Source: CAZTHM01 sp041946825 (lineage in GTDB: Bacteria; Acidobacteriota; Terriglobia; UBA7540). Taken from it: a DNA stretch of 64,000 nucleotides. Of this stretch, positions 29,622 through 36,910 are shown one piece after another. Positions within the stretch are counted from its first letter, which is position 1; the number at the start of each line of letters is the position of its first letter. The notes beneath the pieces are model-generated. The model worked only from the letters and a program-made list of their open reading frames with translations. It was not told the origin of the DNA and ran no database searches. The stretch spans positions 1-64,000 of the forward strand of contig JBHGBD010000004.1 of assembly GCA_041946825.1 (NCBI GenBank), read 5' to 3'. The position numbers and the translations under genes were made by a program.

Positions 29622-29808
29622 AAAGCTGGCCTCCCAACACGCTTCCAGGCGTGATGCCGGATTTTTCCCGCCGAGTGTAGTTTTTGACCGCCAAGGCCCC
29701 CGTCAAATCCCACGGAGCATTTGCTAACCGACTCAATTCACAGGATTTGTGCAGCTTGATCGGACGGCTGGAAATGCGCTTGCACTTCCGTTGCGCGTGG
29801 AGGTGCGT

Positions 29809-30417
29809 ATGTGGAAACGTGCAAAGATTCCCCACAGGGCATTAGTCGTCGCGCTGTTGGCGCTGACGAGCACCAGCCTGGTCTTTGGGGCTGTGGCCGC
29901 GTCAACCACGGCAGCAATCCCTGCCGGAACGCGAATCACGGTGCAGATGATTGACGCAGTGGACAGCAAGCGCAATCACGTCGGCGAAGAGTTTGCCGCC
30001 GTCCTGGCCAACCCCGTGGTCGTCGAAAATGATGTGGTCATTCCCAAGAACGCGGAGGCGCGAGTGCGCCTGACCGAGGCAAAGACTTCGGGACGGATTA
30101 AAGGCCAGTCGGAATTGGAACTCGAGCTCGTGCAAGTCACGGTGGGGGGCAAAACGTACTCCGTTGATTCCAGCCCCTACCTCGAACAGGGCGAATCGCG
30201 CGGCAAAAAGAGCGCCAAGGTGATTGGCGGCGGCGCGGGCTTGGGCGCGATCATCGGCGCAATTGCCGGCGGCAAAAAGGGCGCGGCCGTCGGCGGCGCA
30301 GTTGGCGCAGGCGCGGGTACCGCCGTTCAGGCCAGCTCCCACGGCGAGCAGGTGCGCGTTCCTTCGGAGGCCAAAGTCGAATTCACGTTGCGAAGCGCGC
30401 TGACTCTCAATCCGTAG
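29809..30417 (+). CDS. Exported protein with glycine-zipper segment
   Basis: The 202-residue protein has a signal peptide (about residues 1-30, ending FGAVAA). A beta-rich domain begins IPAGTRITVQMIDAVDSKRN, and a glycine-zipper stretch (about residues 138-175, IGGGAGLGAIIGAIAGGKKG) could insert in a membrane. The N-terminal domain resembles small envelope proteins in which a barrel-like fold precedes Gly-zipper repeats; the function is unknown. ATG 29809 is preceded by GGAGG with 5-nt spacing, better than an upstream start at 29749. Confidence 0.7.
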   Translation: MWKRAKIPHRALVVALLALTSTSLVFGAVAASTTAAIPAGTRITVQMIDAVDSKRNHVGEEFAAVLANPVVVENDVVIPKNAEARVRLTEAKTSGRIKGQSELELELVQVTVGGKTYSVDSSPYLEQGESRGKKSAKVIGGGAGLGAIIGAIAGGKKGAAVGGAVGAGAGTAVQASSHGEQVRVPSEAKVEFTLRSALTLNP

Positions 30418-30446
30418 CGGGCTTATGAAGTACCTACTACGCAAGA

Positions 30447-30542
30447 TGTCATTCCGAGGAGTCCCGATCGAATCGGGACGACGAGGAATCTCGCACGTCG
30501 TTGGTTTTCAATGCCGGATTCCTCGCTACGCTCGGAATGACA
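30447..30542. repeat. Extragenic palindromic element, TGTCATTCC type (copy 1)
   Basis: TGTCATTCCGAG (30447) and CTCGGAATGACA (30531) form a perfect 12-bp inverted pair bounding a 96-bp element with inner hairpins (CCCGATCGAATCGGG; GAGGAATC/GGATTCCTC). It lies between the exported-protein gene and the end of dapD. Copies with the same ends occur at 38056 and 41126. Confidence 0.7.
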
Positions 30543-30605
30543 ATATCAGGCAGCGAGATGTGAATTGTAATTTGGAAGGGGAGGCCTGGTGCCTCCCCTT
30601 GCATT

Positions 30606-31493
30606 TCATCGCAGCAGTTCTTCGAGGCGGGTGGCCTGGTCGGTTTTCTCGTCGCGGTATTTGATGATGACAGGCGTGTAGAGTGAGATTCCCAGTTCCT
30701 TGCCGCGGCCTTTGGTGACGGCGCGCGAGCCCGGCACGACTACAGCCCCGGCGGGAATCATCAGCGGTTTCTCTGCGTCTCGGCGGTAAACCGTGTCGCG
30801 AACCAGATCGTACACGGGCGTTGAGCCGGTCAGAATCGTTCCCGCTGCCAGAACCGCTTCCTTGCCCACAATCGTTCCTTCATACACGCCGCAGTTTCCG
30901 CCCACCAGCACGTCGTCTTCGATAATCACCGGCATCGCGCCAATCGGTTCGAGCACGCCGCCGATTTGCGCCGCGGCGCTGATGTGCACGCGCTTGCCAA
31001 CCTGCGCGCAGGAGCCCACCAGCGCGTGCGAGTCAATCATCGTGCCGTCGTCCACGTACGCGCCGGCGTTCACGTACATCGGCGGCATGCAGACGACCCC
31101 TTTGCCGATGTAGCAGCCGTCGCGAATCGACGACCCGCCGGGCACGACGCGGATGTTCCTTTCGTTCGGAATCATCTTCAGCGGAAAGGTATGCTTGTCG
31201 CGGAATTGAAACGTTGTAGCGGTGATGTCCTCATCGCCGCTGGATTTCGCCGGTGAGGACACCGGCGCCACAGGCATCTCCACAATCCGCCCAATCCGAA
31301 ACCCCAGCAGAATCCCTTTCTTCACCCACGTGTTCACCTTCCATCCCGTGGGCGACGAGGGGTCCGGCTCCGCCGAGCGGACAGTCCCCTCGTTCAGCGC
31401 CGCCTTCAACTCCTCAAACGCGCGAAAATATTCCTCGCCGAATTCTTTGACGTCGCGCGCGTAGAGATCTTCAATGACTAACTGAAGTTCCAT
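30606..31493 (-). CDS. dapD: Tetrahydrodipicolinate N-succinyltransferase
   Basis: The 295-residue left-handed beta-helix transferase succinylates tetrahydrodipicolinate in diaminopimelate synthesis. Hexapeptide repeats occupy residues 105-240 (GCYIGKGVVCMPPMYVNAG, VGKRVHISAAAQIGGVLEPI, VEDDVLVGGNCGVYEGTIVG-like). The helical N-terminal domain is normal. Family length is about 275; an extra loop (PVSSPAKSSGDEDITA, around residue 85) accounts for the difference. ATG 31493 starts MELQLVIEDLY. It lies downstream of dapA but is separated from it by the accessory segment 31.5-33.9 kb. Confidence 0.93.
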   Translation of the reverse strand: MELQLVIEDLYARDVKEFGEEYFRAFEELKAALNEGTVRSAEPDPSSPTGWKVNTWVKKGILLGFRIGRIVEMPVAPVSSPAKSSGDEDITATTFQFRDKHTFPLKMIPNERNIRVVPGGSSIRDGCYIGKGVVCMPPMYVNAGAYVDDGTMIDSHALVGSCAQVGKRVHISAAAQIGGVLEPIGAMPVIIEDDVLVGGNCGVYEGTIVGKEAVLAAGTILTGSTPVYDLVRDTVYRRDAEKPLMIPAGAVVVPGSRAVTKGRGKELGISLYTPVIIKYRDEKTDQATRLEELLR

Positions 31494-31578
31494 TGGAAGC
31501 GTCTCGTTAAACAAATGATGGCAATAGCTGTCGCCGCAATCTTGGAATGGTATAGAATATGCCTGGCTGGAGCAAGAA

Positions 31579-31779
31579 ATGGTTTATCGAGACCGCGTCG
31601 AAATTGATCCCAGGATTTGCAGCGGCAAACCCGTCATCCGCGGCACCCGCATTCTGGTCACTTCCATCTTGGGCCAACTCGCCGCGGGAGAATCGTTTGA
31701 AAAAATCCGCCACGGATTCCCTGGCCTCACCGATGAGGACATCCGCGCCGCAAATGAGCTCCCCAAAGATTCTCTGTAA
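31579..31779 (+). CDS. DUF433 family protein (antitoxin-like)
   Basis: The 66-residue protein shows the full DUF433 signature: ICSGKPVIRGTRILVTSILG and FPGLTDEDIRAANE. DUF433 proteins are HTH-like antitoxins that usually precede a DUF5615/Mut7-C type PIN-like toxin. No toxin follows here; the next gene converges from the other strand. ATG 31579 follows GGAG at 31566. It is the only plus-strand gene in the accessory segment, so it is an orphan antitoxin or remnant. Confidence 0.75.
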   Translation: MVYRDRVEIDPRICSGKPVIRGTRILVTSILGQLAAGESFEKIRHGFPGLTDEDIRAANELPKDSL

Positions 31780-31789
31780 TTCGCGGACA

Positions 31790-32350
31790 TCAAACTGCGA
31801 TGTCTACGCCACGCGCGGTCTTAATCCAATCTAAGACTTCGGCGAGGGTCGCGATGGGGTCGCCTCTGCCTTTTTGATGCTCCCTCGGACTGAGTCCTGG
31901 CGGCAGCCAATAGCTTCCGTAGAAGTTCGACCCTACCACTGTCAGACTCTCCCCTGCTTTGAATCCGGACAAGCTATCAATCCCTTCGACAATTCGATCC
32001 GAAATATCAAAGCAGTCGCGAATCCGGGCCGTGGATCTCTCGGCGTTCATATATACACCACCCCATCCCAGATGAAGGAACATCCGCAATGCTCCGCGGA
32101 CAAGGTAATACTGAATCGCATAGGAGTTGACGCCGTGTCCTGAATGGGCGAGAACTGCGAAATCCTTAAGGCGAGTTCCGCGGGCCTCTTGCACATAGTG
32201 CTGAAGGTTATATGGCGACATGGCGAGCGGCCGTGTAGAGAAAATCCACTCGCCCCGCTCCCTCAACCTCAGCGCAAGCTTCTCGGGAATTGTCGGAAAG
32301 GCCAGCCCCGCATCTTGGAAAAGTTGCCTTGCCTTGTCAATATCAGCCAT
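31790..32350 (-). CDS. Hypothetical protein, 186 residues
   Basis: No family is recognised. The protein is soluble with no signal peptide. It begins MADIDKARQLFQDAGLAF and has a tyrosine/histidine-rich middle (LAHSGHGVNSYAIQYYLV) and a late aromatic stretch (SNFYGSYWLPPGLSP). Codon use matches the surroundings, but it lies in the accessory segment 50 bp downstream of the nuclease-fold protein, same strand, so the two may be co-expressed. No Shine-Dalgarno is evident. Confidence 0.55.
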   Translation of the reverse strand: MADIDKARQLFQDAGLAFPTIPEKLALRLRERGEWIFSTRPLAMSPYNLQHYVQEARGTRLKDFAVLAHSGHGVNSYAIQYYLVRGALRMFLHLGWGGVYMNAERSTARIRDCFDISDRIVEGIDSLSGFKAGESLTVVGSNFYGSYWLPPGLSPREHQKGRGDPIATLAEVLDWIKTARGVDIAV

Positions 32351-32399
32351 GATCAGTCAGCTGCCCTACTGCCTGAGAGACTTAACCGCGAGAATCTGG

Positions 32400-33101
32400 T
32401 CAATAAGCGTCCGATGTCCCAAGAAACACTTCCGCCACATAGTCGATCCGTTCAAGATTCAACCCCAACTCATCTTTGACCCTCCGAAGTCCAACCGACC
32501 ACACGCTTTTGGACGTCGGCCTGATACGGTCATTAAGGAAATACACATTCACCAGCCACGCCGGAATGCCAACTATCTGGCGCAGGAAATAGAGGTGAGC
32601 CAATCGGTTCGCTGTTTGATAGAGAGATCCTGTCCAGTCGCAGGCATCGGAGACCCCAAGCCACTGCTTAGTCTTCTCGAGGGAACTCCTTATCCTGCGA
32701 AGCGATTCGCCTTTGGCGCCGGTCCCTGAGCCGTACAACTCGTCCACGTAGCTTTTGGCCTCGACGAGAACCACGCCATGGTCCGAATCACCCTTCACTA
32801 TTGCGAGCGCATCCCAGCAAGGTCCACGAGCGGGCCAGAAAGAGCGAAGTGCGCCGAAATGCGCGCCAAGATTGACCACTTCGAGGAACTCTGAGTCGCG
32901 ATACTCTGCGTAACGCTGACTGGCTAGCGGAGAGACCCAACTTATCGAGGCACCATGCGCAGGACGCGGTTGGAGCTTGGCCACAACTTCCTTAGTTAGT
33001 TCGACAGGTCTTAAATTGACATAACTTTGGATCTGGCGCTGGCTTCCCTTATAGGCACGCCCATATCGGTCTACGCGGGAGAAATCAGGTGGGCAGGGCA
33101 T
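32400..33101 (-). CDS. Putative PD-(D/E)XK nuclease-fold protein
   Basis: The 233-residue protein contains GPCWDALAIV followed about 12 residues later by GVVLVEAKSY. An aspartate and an E-x-K after a hydrophobic strand are the hallmark of PD-(D/E)XK nucleases (about residues 95-125). The rest is helical with a conserved-looking DWTGSLYQTANRLAHLYFL. The exact family is unknown, and neither methylase nor helicase is nearby, so it is not a recognised restriction system. ATG 33101 follows AAGGAG at good spacing. Confidence 0.55.
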   Translation of the reverse strand: MPCPPDFSRVDRYGRAYKGSQRQIQSYVNLRPVELTKEVVAKLQPRPAHGASISWVSPLASQRYAEYRDSEFLEVVNLGAHFGALRSFWPARGPCWDALAIVKGDSDHGVVLVEAKSYVDELYGSGTGAKGESLRRIRSSLEKTKQWLGVSDACDWTGSLYQTANRLAHLYFLRQIVGIPAWLVNVYFLNDRIRPTSKSVWSVGLRRVKDELGLNLERIDYVAEVFLGTSDAY

Positions 33102-33127
33102 CAATTACTCCTTTGCAATGCGCGTCA

Positions 33128-33193
33128 CTACGTCACCTTCTGCCCTTGCAGCAATCCCAGCGCGGCCATGACTTGTTCGAGCTTGGCGCGCGG
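33128..33193 (-). pseudogene. Displaced 3' end of a dapA gene
   Basis: Read on the minus strand this encodes AKLEQVMAALGLLQGQKVT followed by TAG. Intact dapA 0.8 kb away ends ARLEKVMSALGLLQAQRV. Over 18 codons the two agree at 47 of 54 bases, and similarity stops upstream of about 33193. It is therefore the terminal 20 codons of a second dapA allele, in direct orientation, on the other side of the toxin-antitoxin pair. Confidence 0.75.
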
Positions 33194-33234
33194 CCTATGC
33201 ATGGCTCTTTCTGTGCTGTCTATGATTGGGGGGA

Positions 33235-33663
33235 TCATCTGATATCCCGCCAATCCCGTGCTTCCACGAAGAGGCTTATGTGCGCGAGATTTTCTGTGAC
33301 AACGATTCCATCCACCTCATAAGCTTGCGCCGCCAAGATGACGTCAACATCCAATTCTTTGGGGTCTGCTGTCGGTTTGCCGCGCCGACGGGCTTCGGCC
33401 CAGAACACTGCGGCCCTCAACATGGCCGAGGTGCTCAGCGGCAGGTACGTCAAAAGCGCCTTGAGATCGTCAAGGCGCCGGACAGAATCTGCCAGCCCTT
33501 CAAGGAGCAGGTTCCGCCGCAGTTCGTAATCGGCGATTTCCGGAATTAGCACGTCAGTGCCGCCTCCGACCATACGCATCACCCAGGGGAATATCTCAGA
33601 ATGTGGGCGGGGGTGCGCGATTCGTCCGAGCGGGCCGGTATCCAGTAGAAGGGGTTTAGTCAC
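33235..33663 (-). CDS. PIN-domain toxin (VapC-like)
   Basis: The 142-residue protein has the PIN layout: LLLDTGPLGRIA with the first acidic residue (residue 8), a mid-helix glutamate in IADYELRRNLL, and a late DVDVILAAQA plus GIVVTENLAHISLF. PIN toxins are Mg-dependent ribonucleases. The upstream small gene overlaps its start by 8 bp, the usual antitoxin-toxin order. It lies between the intact dapA end and the displaced dapA 3' fragment. Confidence 0.8.
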   Translation of the reverse strand: MTKPLLLDTGPLGRIAHPRPHSEIFPWVMRMVGGGTDVLIPEIADYELRRNLLLEGLADSVRRLDDLKALLTYLPLSTSAMLRAAVFWAEARRRGKPTADPKELDVDVILAAQAYEVDGIVVTENLAHISLFVEARDWRDIR

Positions 33664-33853
33664 GGAAGCGTTTCCGATACGACGGACGATTATCCTCGAT
33701 GGCCTTCTTCACGATCGGCCACACACGTTCGTCGTAGCCGGATTCATCAGCCAACCACGTCTCCAACAACTTCCTCAGCTTCCGGATCTTTGTCTTCTGC
33801 GCAGATTCGCCCATGCGCGGAGACTTGGCATGCCTTGTAACGGTGTGAGCCAA
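33656..33853 (-). CDS. Putative antitoxin of the PIN toxin
   Basis: The 65-residue basic protein ends in ESGYDERVWPIVKKAIEDNR, a pattern often seen in short proteins preceding PIN toxins, without a clear DNA-binding motif. It overlaps the toxin start by 8 bp. TTG 33853 has GAGG upstream; ATG 33814 (52 residues) is an alternative without a ribosome binding site. Its role is inferred from position. Confidence 0.6.
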   Translation of the reverse strand: MAHTVTRHAKSPRMGESAQKTKIRKLRKLLETWLADESGYDERVWPIVKKAIEDNRPSYRKRFRD

Positions 33854-33939
33854 TGCAGATCCTCGAGCCCCGGCAGCATCAAGCTGGGCTTAATGCCAAT
33901 TATACTGAATAGCCAAGGGCACACCAGCTCAAAAAACCT

Positions 33940-34839
33940 TCACACCCTCTGCGCTTGCAGCAGCCCCAGCGCGGACATGACTTTTTCGAGCCTGGCGCGG
34001 TTTTCGGGTTTCATGGGGACGAGGGGCAGGCGGTAAACCTCCTCGATCATTCCCATCATGGCGAGGGCGGCTTTGACGGGGATGGGGTTGGTCTCGATGA
34101 AATTCGCCTGCATGAGCGGCAATAGCTGGAAGTGCAGTTTGCGCGCTTCGTCGATCTTGCCGTCGAGCATGAGATGGGCGAGCTTTGCCATCTGGCCCGG
34201 AATTTCGTTCGAGACAACGGAAATAATTCCGCGCCCGCCCAGCGCCATAAGCGGAAACGTAAACGCGTCGTCGCCCGAGAGGACGGCGAAATCCGGCGGG
34301 ACGGCGGCGAGCACTTCCATCTGCTGCACGATGCTCCCCGAAGCTTCCTTGATACCGACGATGTTTTCGATCTTCGCCAGCCGCGCGACGGTGGCGGGCT
34401 CGATGTTTGAGGACGTCCGGCTGGGGACATTGTAAACAACGATGGGCAGATCGGTTGCTTCCGCAATCGTCTTGAAGTGCTGGTACAAACCTTCCTGCGT
34501 GGGCTTGTTGTAATAGGGCGCGACGGAAAGAATTCCTTGGACGCCGAGCCCGCTCACTTCCTCGGCGAGCGACGCGATCTTGCGCGTGTTGTTCCCGCCC
34601 ACGCCGGCGATGACGGGAACCTTCCCGTGAACTTCTTCAACCACCAGGCGGATGACGCCAGTGTACTCGCCGTGTTCGAGCGTGGGCGTTTCCCCGGTGG
34701 TGCCGCAGGGAACGAGGAAGTCGATGCCCTCGCGAAGCTGGAATTGCACCAGCCGCCGCAGCGCCGCGTCGTCTACCGTGCCATCGCGCCGGAAGGGCGT
34801 TACCAGCGCCGTGCCACAACCGCGAATTTCAAGGCTCAT
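33940..34839 (-). CDS. dapA: 4-hydroxy-tetrahydrodipicolinate synthase
   Basis: The 299-residue Schiff-base aldolase condenses pyruvate with aspartate semialdehyde. Signatures: GCGTALVTPFRRDGTVDDAA, VPCGTTGETPTL, catalytic Tyr in PIVVYNVPSRTS and Schiff-base Lys in IVGIKEASGS (about residue 162). ATG 34839 follows AAGGAGG. Its last 20 codons are duplicated at 33128-33193, suggesting the 3' end was replaced or copied when the toxin-antitoxin pair arrived. It is fourth in the dapE-asd-dapB-dapA series. Confidence 0.95.
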   Translation of the reverse strand: MSLEIRGCGTALVTPFRRDGTVDDAALRRLVQFQLREGIDFLVPCGTTGETPTLEHGEYTGVIRLVVEEVHGKVPVIAGVGGNNTRKIASLAEEVSGLGVQGILSVAPYYNKPTQEGLYQHFKTIAEATDLPIVVYNVPSRTSSNIEPATVARLAKIENIVGIKEASGSIVQQMEVLAAVPPDFAVLSGDDAFTFPLMALGGRGIISVVSNEIPGQMAKLAHLMLDGKIDEARKLHFQLLPLMQANFIETNPIPVKAALAMMGMIEEVYRLPLVPMKPENRARLEKVMSALGLLQAQRV

Positions 34840-34855
34840 AATGCCTCCTTGCGTC

Positions 34856-34926
34856 GGTGCTAGGTTCTGGGGGCTGGGTACTGGGAAGAAGAAAAACCCA
34901 GCACCTAGCACCTAGTCCCCAGCACC
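34856..34926. repeat. 7-nt-period inverted repeat between dapB and dapA
   Basis: Left arm GGTTCTG-GGGGCTG-GGTACTG and right arm CCCAGCA-CCTAGCA-CCTAGTC-CCCAGCA have a 7-nt period. GGTGCTAGGT (34856-34865) and ACCTAGCACC (34903-34912) are a perfect 10-bp inverted pair. The right arm runs into the dapB stop codon, so the last dapB residues are repeat-encoded. Confidence 0.65.
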
Positions 34927-35661
34927 CCTTTCAAGCACGTCCGCAAAGTCGAACAATCCCTTCTTCCCCACCACCCAGCGCGCGGCGAAGAGCGCGCCTT
35001 CGGCGAAGCCCTGGCGGCTGCGAGCCGTATGGCGAAGGATAACCGTGTCGGCCTCGGAATCAAATCCCAATTCGTGCACTCCGGGAATGTAGCCTGCGCG
35101 CGTGCTGGAGACGGGAACTGCGCGGTCCTTGTAGGCCGGCTGGACCTGGCGCTTGATTTCGAGCGCGGTGCCCGACGGCGCATCCTTCTTGAATTTGTGA
35201 TGCGCTTCGGTGAGATAAGGATCGTAGATGGGGAACGCCGCAAACATTTCCGCCGCCTGCCGCGCCAGACGGTAGAAGAGATTCACGCCGATGGAAAAAT
35301 TGGCGGCGTAAACCATCCCGATGCCGCTCGACTCGACGATCTTGCGGACTTCGTCGAGCTGGTTGTGCCAGCCGGTCGTGCCGACAACGAGATTGCAGCC
35401 GGCTGCGGCGACGCGGCGGATGTTTTCGAGCACGGCTTTGGGTTCGGTGAACTCGATGCAAACGTCGATGCCCCGGAAGTTAGCGGGGGTAATCGCCGTG
35501 GATGGCGGCAAGATGCCCGTCGACTTCGCCTCCACGTCCATGATGAGCCGGACGTCGAACCCGCGCTCCGGCGCAAGCTGCGCAATCGTCCGCCCCATCT
35601 TGCCGTAGCCGAGAATCGCGAGGTTGAGCGTTTGTGCGTGATCGGCGGGATTGTTGCGCAT
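34912..35661 (-). CDS. dapB: 4-hydroxy-tetrahydrodipicolinate reductase
   Basis: The 249-residue NAD(P)H enzyme acts after DapA. The Rossmann motif is LAILGYGKMGRTIAQLA (residues 12-28), the catalytic region is YLTEAHHKFKKDAPSGTAL (about residues 150-170), and VCIEFTEPKAVLENI marks the nucleotide domain. Length is slightly short but complete. The start ATG 35661 opens with about a dozen polar residues. It lies between two repeat hairpins in the dap run, which may define separate mRNA segments. Confidence 0.93.
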   Translation of the reverse strand: MRNNPADHAQTLNLAILGYGKMGRTIAQLAPERGFDVRLIMDVEAKSTGILPPSTAITPANFRGIDVCIEFTEPKAVLENIRRVAAAGCNLVVGTTGWHNQLDEVRKIVESSGIGMVYAANFSIGVNLFYRLARQAAEMFAAFPIYDPYLTEAHHKFKKDAPSGTALEIKRQVQPAYKDRAVPVSSTRAGYIPGVHELGFDSEADTVILRHTARSRQGFAEGALFAARWVVGKKGLFDFADVLERGAGD

Positions 35662-35752
35662 GGGGAAAGGTTAAAGGGTAAAAGGTAAAGTGTAAAGAAC
35701 GGAGGGGAGATTTTGTTTTTATCCTTTTACCCTTCACCCTTTACCCTTTTTA
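35662..35752. repeat. 7-nt-period inverted repeat between asd and dapB
   Basis: Left arm AAAGGGT-AAAAGGT-AAAGTGT and right arm CCTTTTA-CCCTTCA-CCCTTTA-CCC have a 7-nt period. AAGGGTAAAAGG (35674-35685) is a perfect 12-bp complement of CCTTTTACCCTT (35723-35734). The right arm reaches the asd stop codon. Confidence 0.65.
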
Positions 35753-36799
35753 GTCAAGGTACCCTTCCGCCTTCATCAGTTCGGCGTTGAGCAGAGCCGC
35801 TCCGGCGGCGCCGCGGATGGTGTTGTGGCTGAGCGCCGTGTACTTCCACTGCAGCACCGGGCAGGGGCGCAGGCGGCCGACCACCGTGGCCATGCCGTTT
35901 TCCGTGCCCACGTCGAATTTGACCTGCGGTCGATCTTTTTCCTCGCGCACGACGACGGGGTGCTTGGGCGCCGAGGGCAGGTGCAATTCCTGCGGCCGCG
36001 AGCGGAATTTGCGCCACGCTTCCAGCAGGTCTTCAATCTTGGCAGGCGAGCGCAGCGCCACGGAAATCGATTCCGTGTGGCCGTCTTCGACCAGCACGCG
36101 GTTGCAGTGCGCGCTGACGATGAAGTTCCCCATCTCCACGCGGCCGTCGGTCAGCCGTCCCAGCAGTCTGCGCGTCTCGCGCTCGACTTTTTCTTCTTCG
36201 CCGCCAATATAGGGAATGACATTGCCAATGATGTCGAGCGTCGGCAGGCCGGGATAACCCGCGCCCGAAACCGCCTGCATGCTGGTCATCATGACTTTTT
36301 CGAGGCCGAACGTCCGCTCCAGCGGCGCCAGCGACATCACCAAGCCGACCGTCGTGCAGTTGGGGTTGGTGACGATCATGCCTTTCCATTTGCGCTCGTG
36401 GCGTTGCGCGCGCACCAGCGCCAGGTGGTCGGGATTGACGTCGGGAATGAGCAGCGGCACGTCCGGGTCCATGCGGTGATTGGAAGAATTCGAGACCACG
36501 ACGTGGCCGGCGTGCGCGAATTCCTTTTCGACTTCGCCCGCCACCTTCGAGTCCAGCGAAGAAAAGAGCAGTTGCGGCGCCTTGCCGGGCTTGCATTCGT
36601 GCACGGGCAATTCCGCCGCGGCGCGCGGCATCGCGTCGCGCACGCGCCAATTGCACGCCTCGCCGTAATTTTTTCCCGCCGAGCGCTCCGAAGCGGCCAG
36701 CCACGCGACCTCAAACCACGGGTGATGTTCGAGCAGGCTGACGAAGCGCTGGCCCACCATGCCCGTCGCGCCCAGGATTCCCACTTCGAGTTTTTTCAT
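35750..36799 (-). CDS. asd: Aspartate-semialdehyde dehydrogenase
   Basis: The 349-residue enzyme reduces aspartyl phosphate to the semialdehyde, the branch point to DapA and to threonine. Signatures: VGILGATGMVGQRFVSLL, catalytic Cys in VTNPNCTTVGLVMSL (about residue 151), and SAHCNRVLVEDGHTESI. The form resembles the archaeal/fungal-type ASADH (long second domain) rather than the E. coli one. It links the lysC product upstream in the window to the dap genes. Confidence 0.94.
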   Translation of the reverse strand: MKKLEVGILGATGMVGQRFVSLLEHHPWFEVAWLAASERSAGKNYGEACNWRVRDAMPRAAAELPVHECKPGKAPQLLFSSLDSKVAGEVEKEFAHAGHVVVSNSSNHRMDPDVPLLIPDVNPDHLALVRAQRHERKWKGMIVTNPNCTTVGLVMSLAPLERTFGLEKVMMTSMQAVSGAGYPGLPTLDIIGNVIPYIGGEEEKVERETRRLLGRLTDGRVEMGNFIVSAHCNRVLVEDGHTESISVALRSPAKIEDLLEAWRKFRSRPQELHLPSAPKHPVVVREEKDRPQVKFDVGTENGMATVVGRLRPCPVLQWKYTALSHNTIRGAAGAALLNAELMKAEGYLD

Positions 36800-36825
36800 G
36801 AAGACGACCTTTCTGCATCCGAGCC

Positions 36826-36910
36826 GATTGATAATTGAAAATTGCCGATTAAAAACCGTGGCTCAGGTCTTGTTATTCAATCATCAATTAACAATTTTCA
36901 ATCTTCAATC
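36826..36910. repeat. 7-nt-period inverted repeat between dapE and asd
   Basis: The right arm is CAATCAT-CAATTAA-CAATTTT-CAATCTT-CAATCTT, a clear 7-nt period. GATTGATAATTGAAAATTG (36826-36844) pairs with 36892-36910 at 17 of 19 positions. It is AT-rich, unlike the genome. The right arm overlaps the last codons of dapE. Confidence 0.7.

Noticed and set aside
32400..33101. Restriction-modification system
   Set aside because: A nuclease-like core is present, but no methyltransferase or specificity gene lies within the accessory segment.
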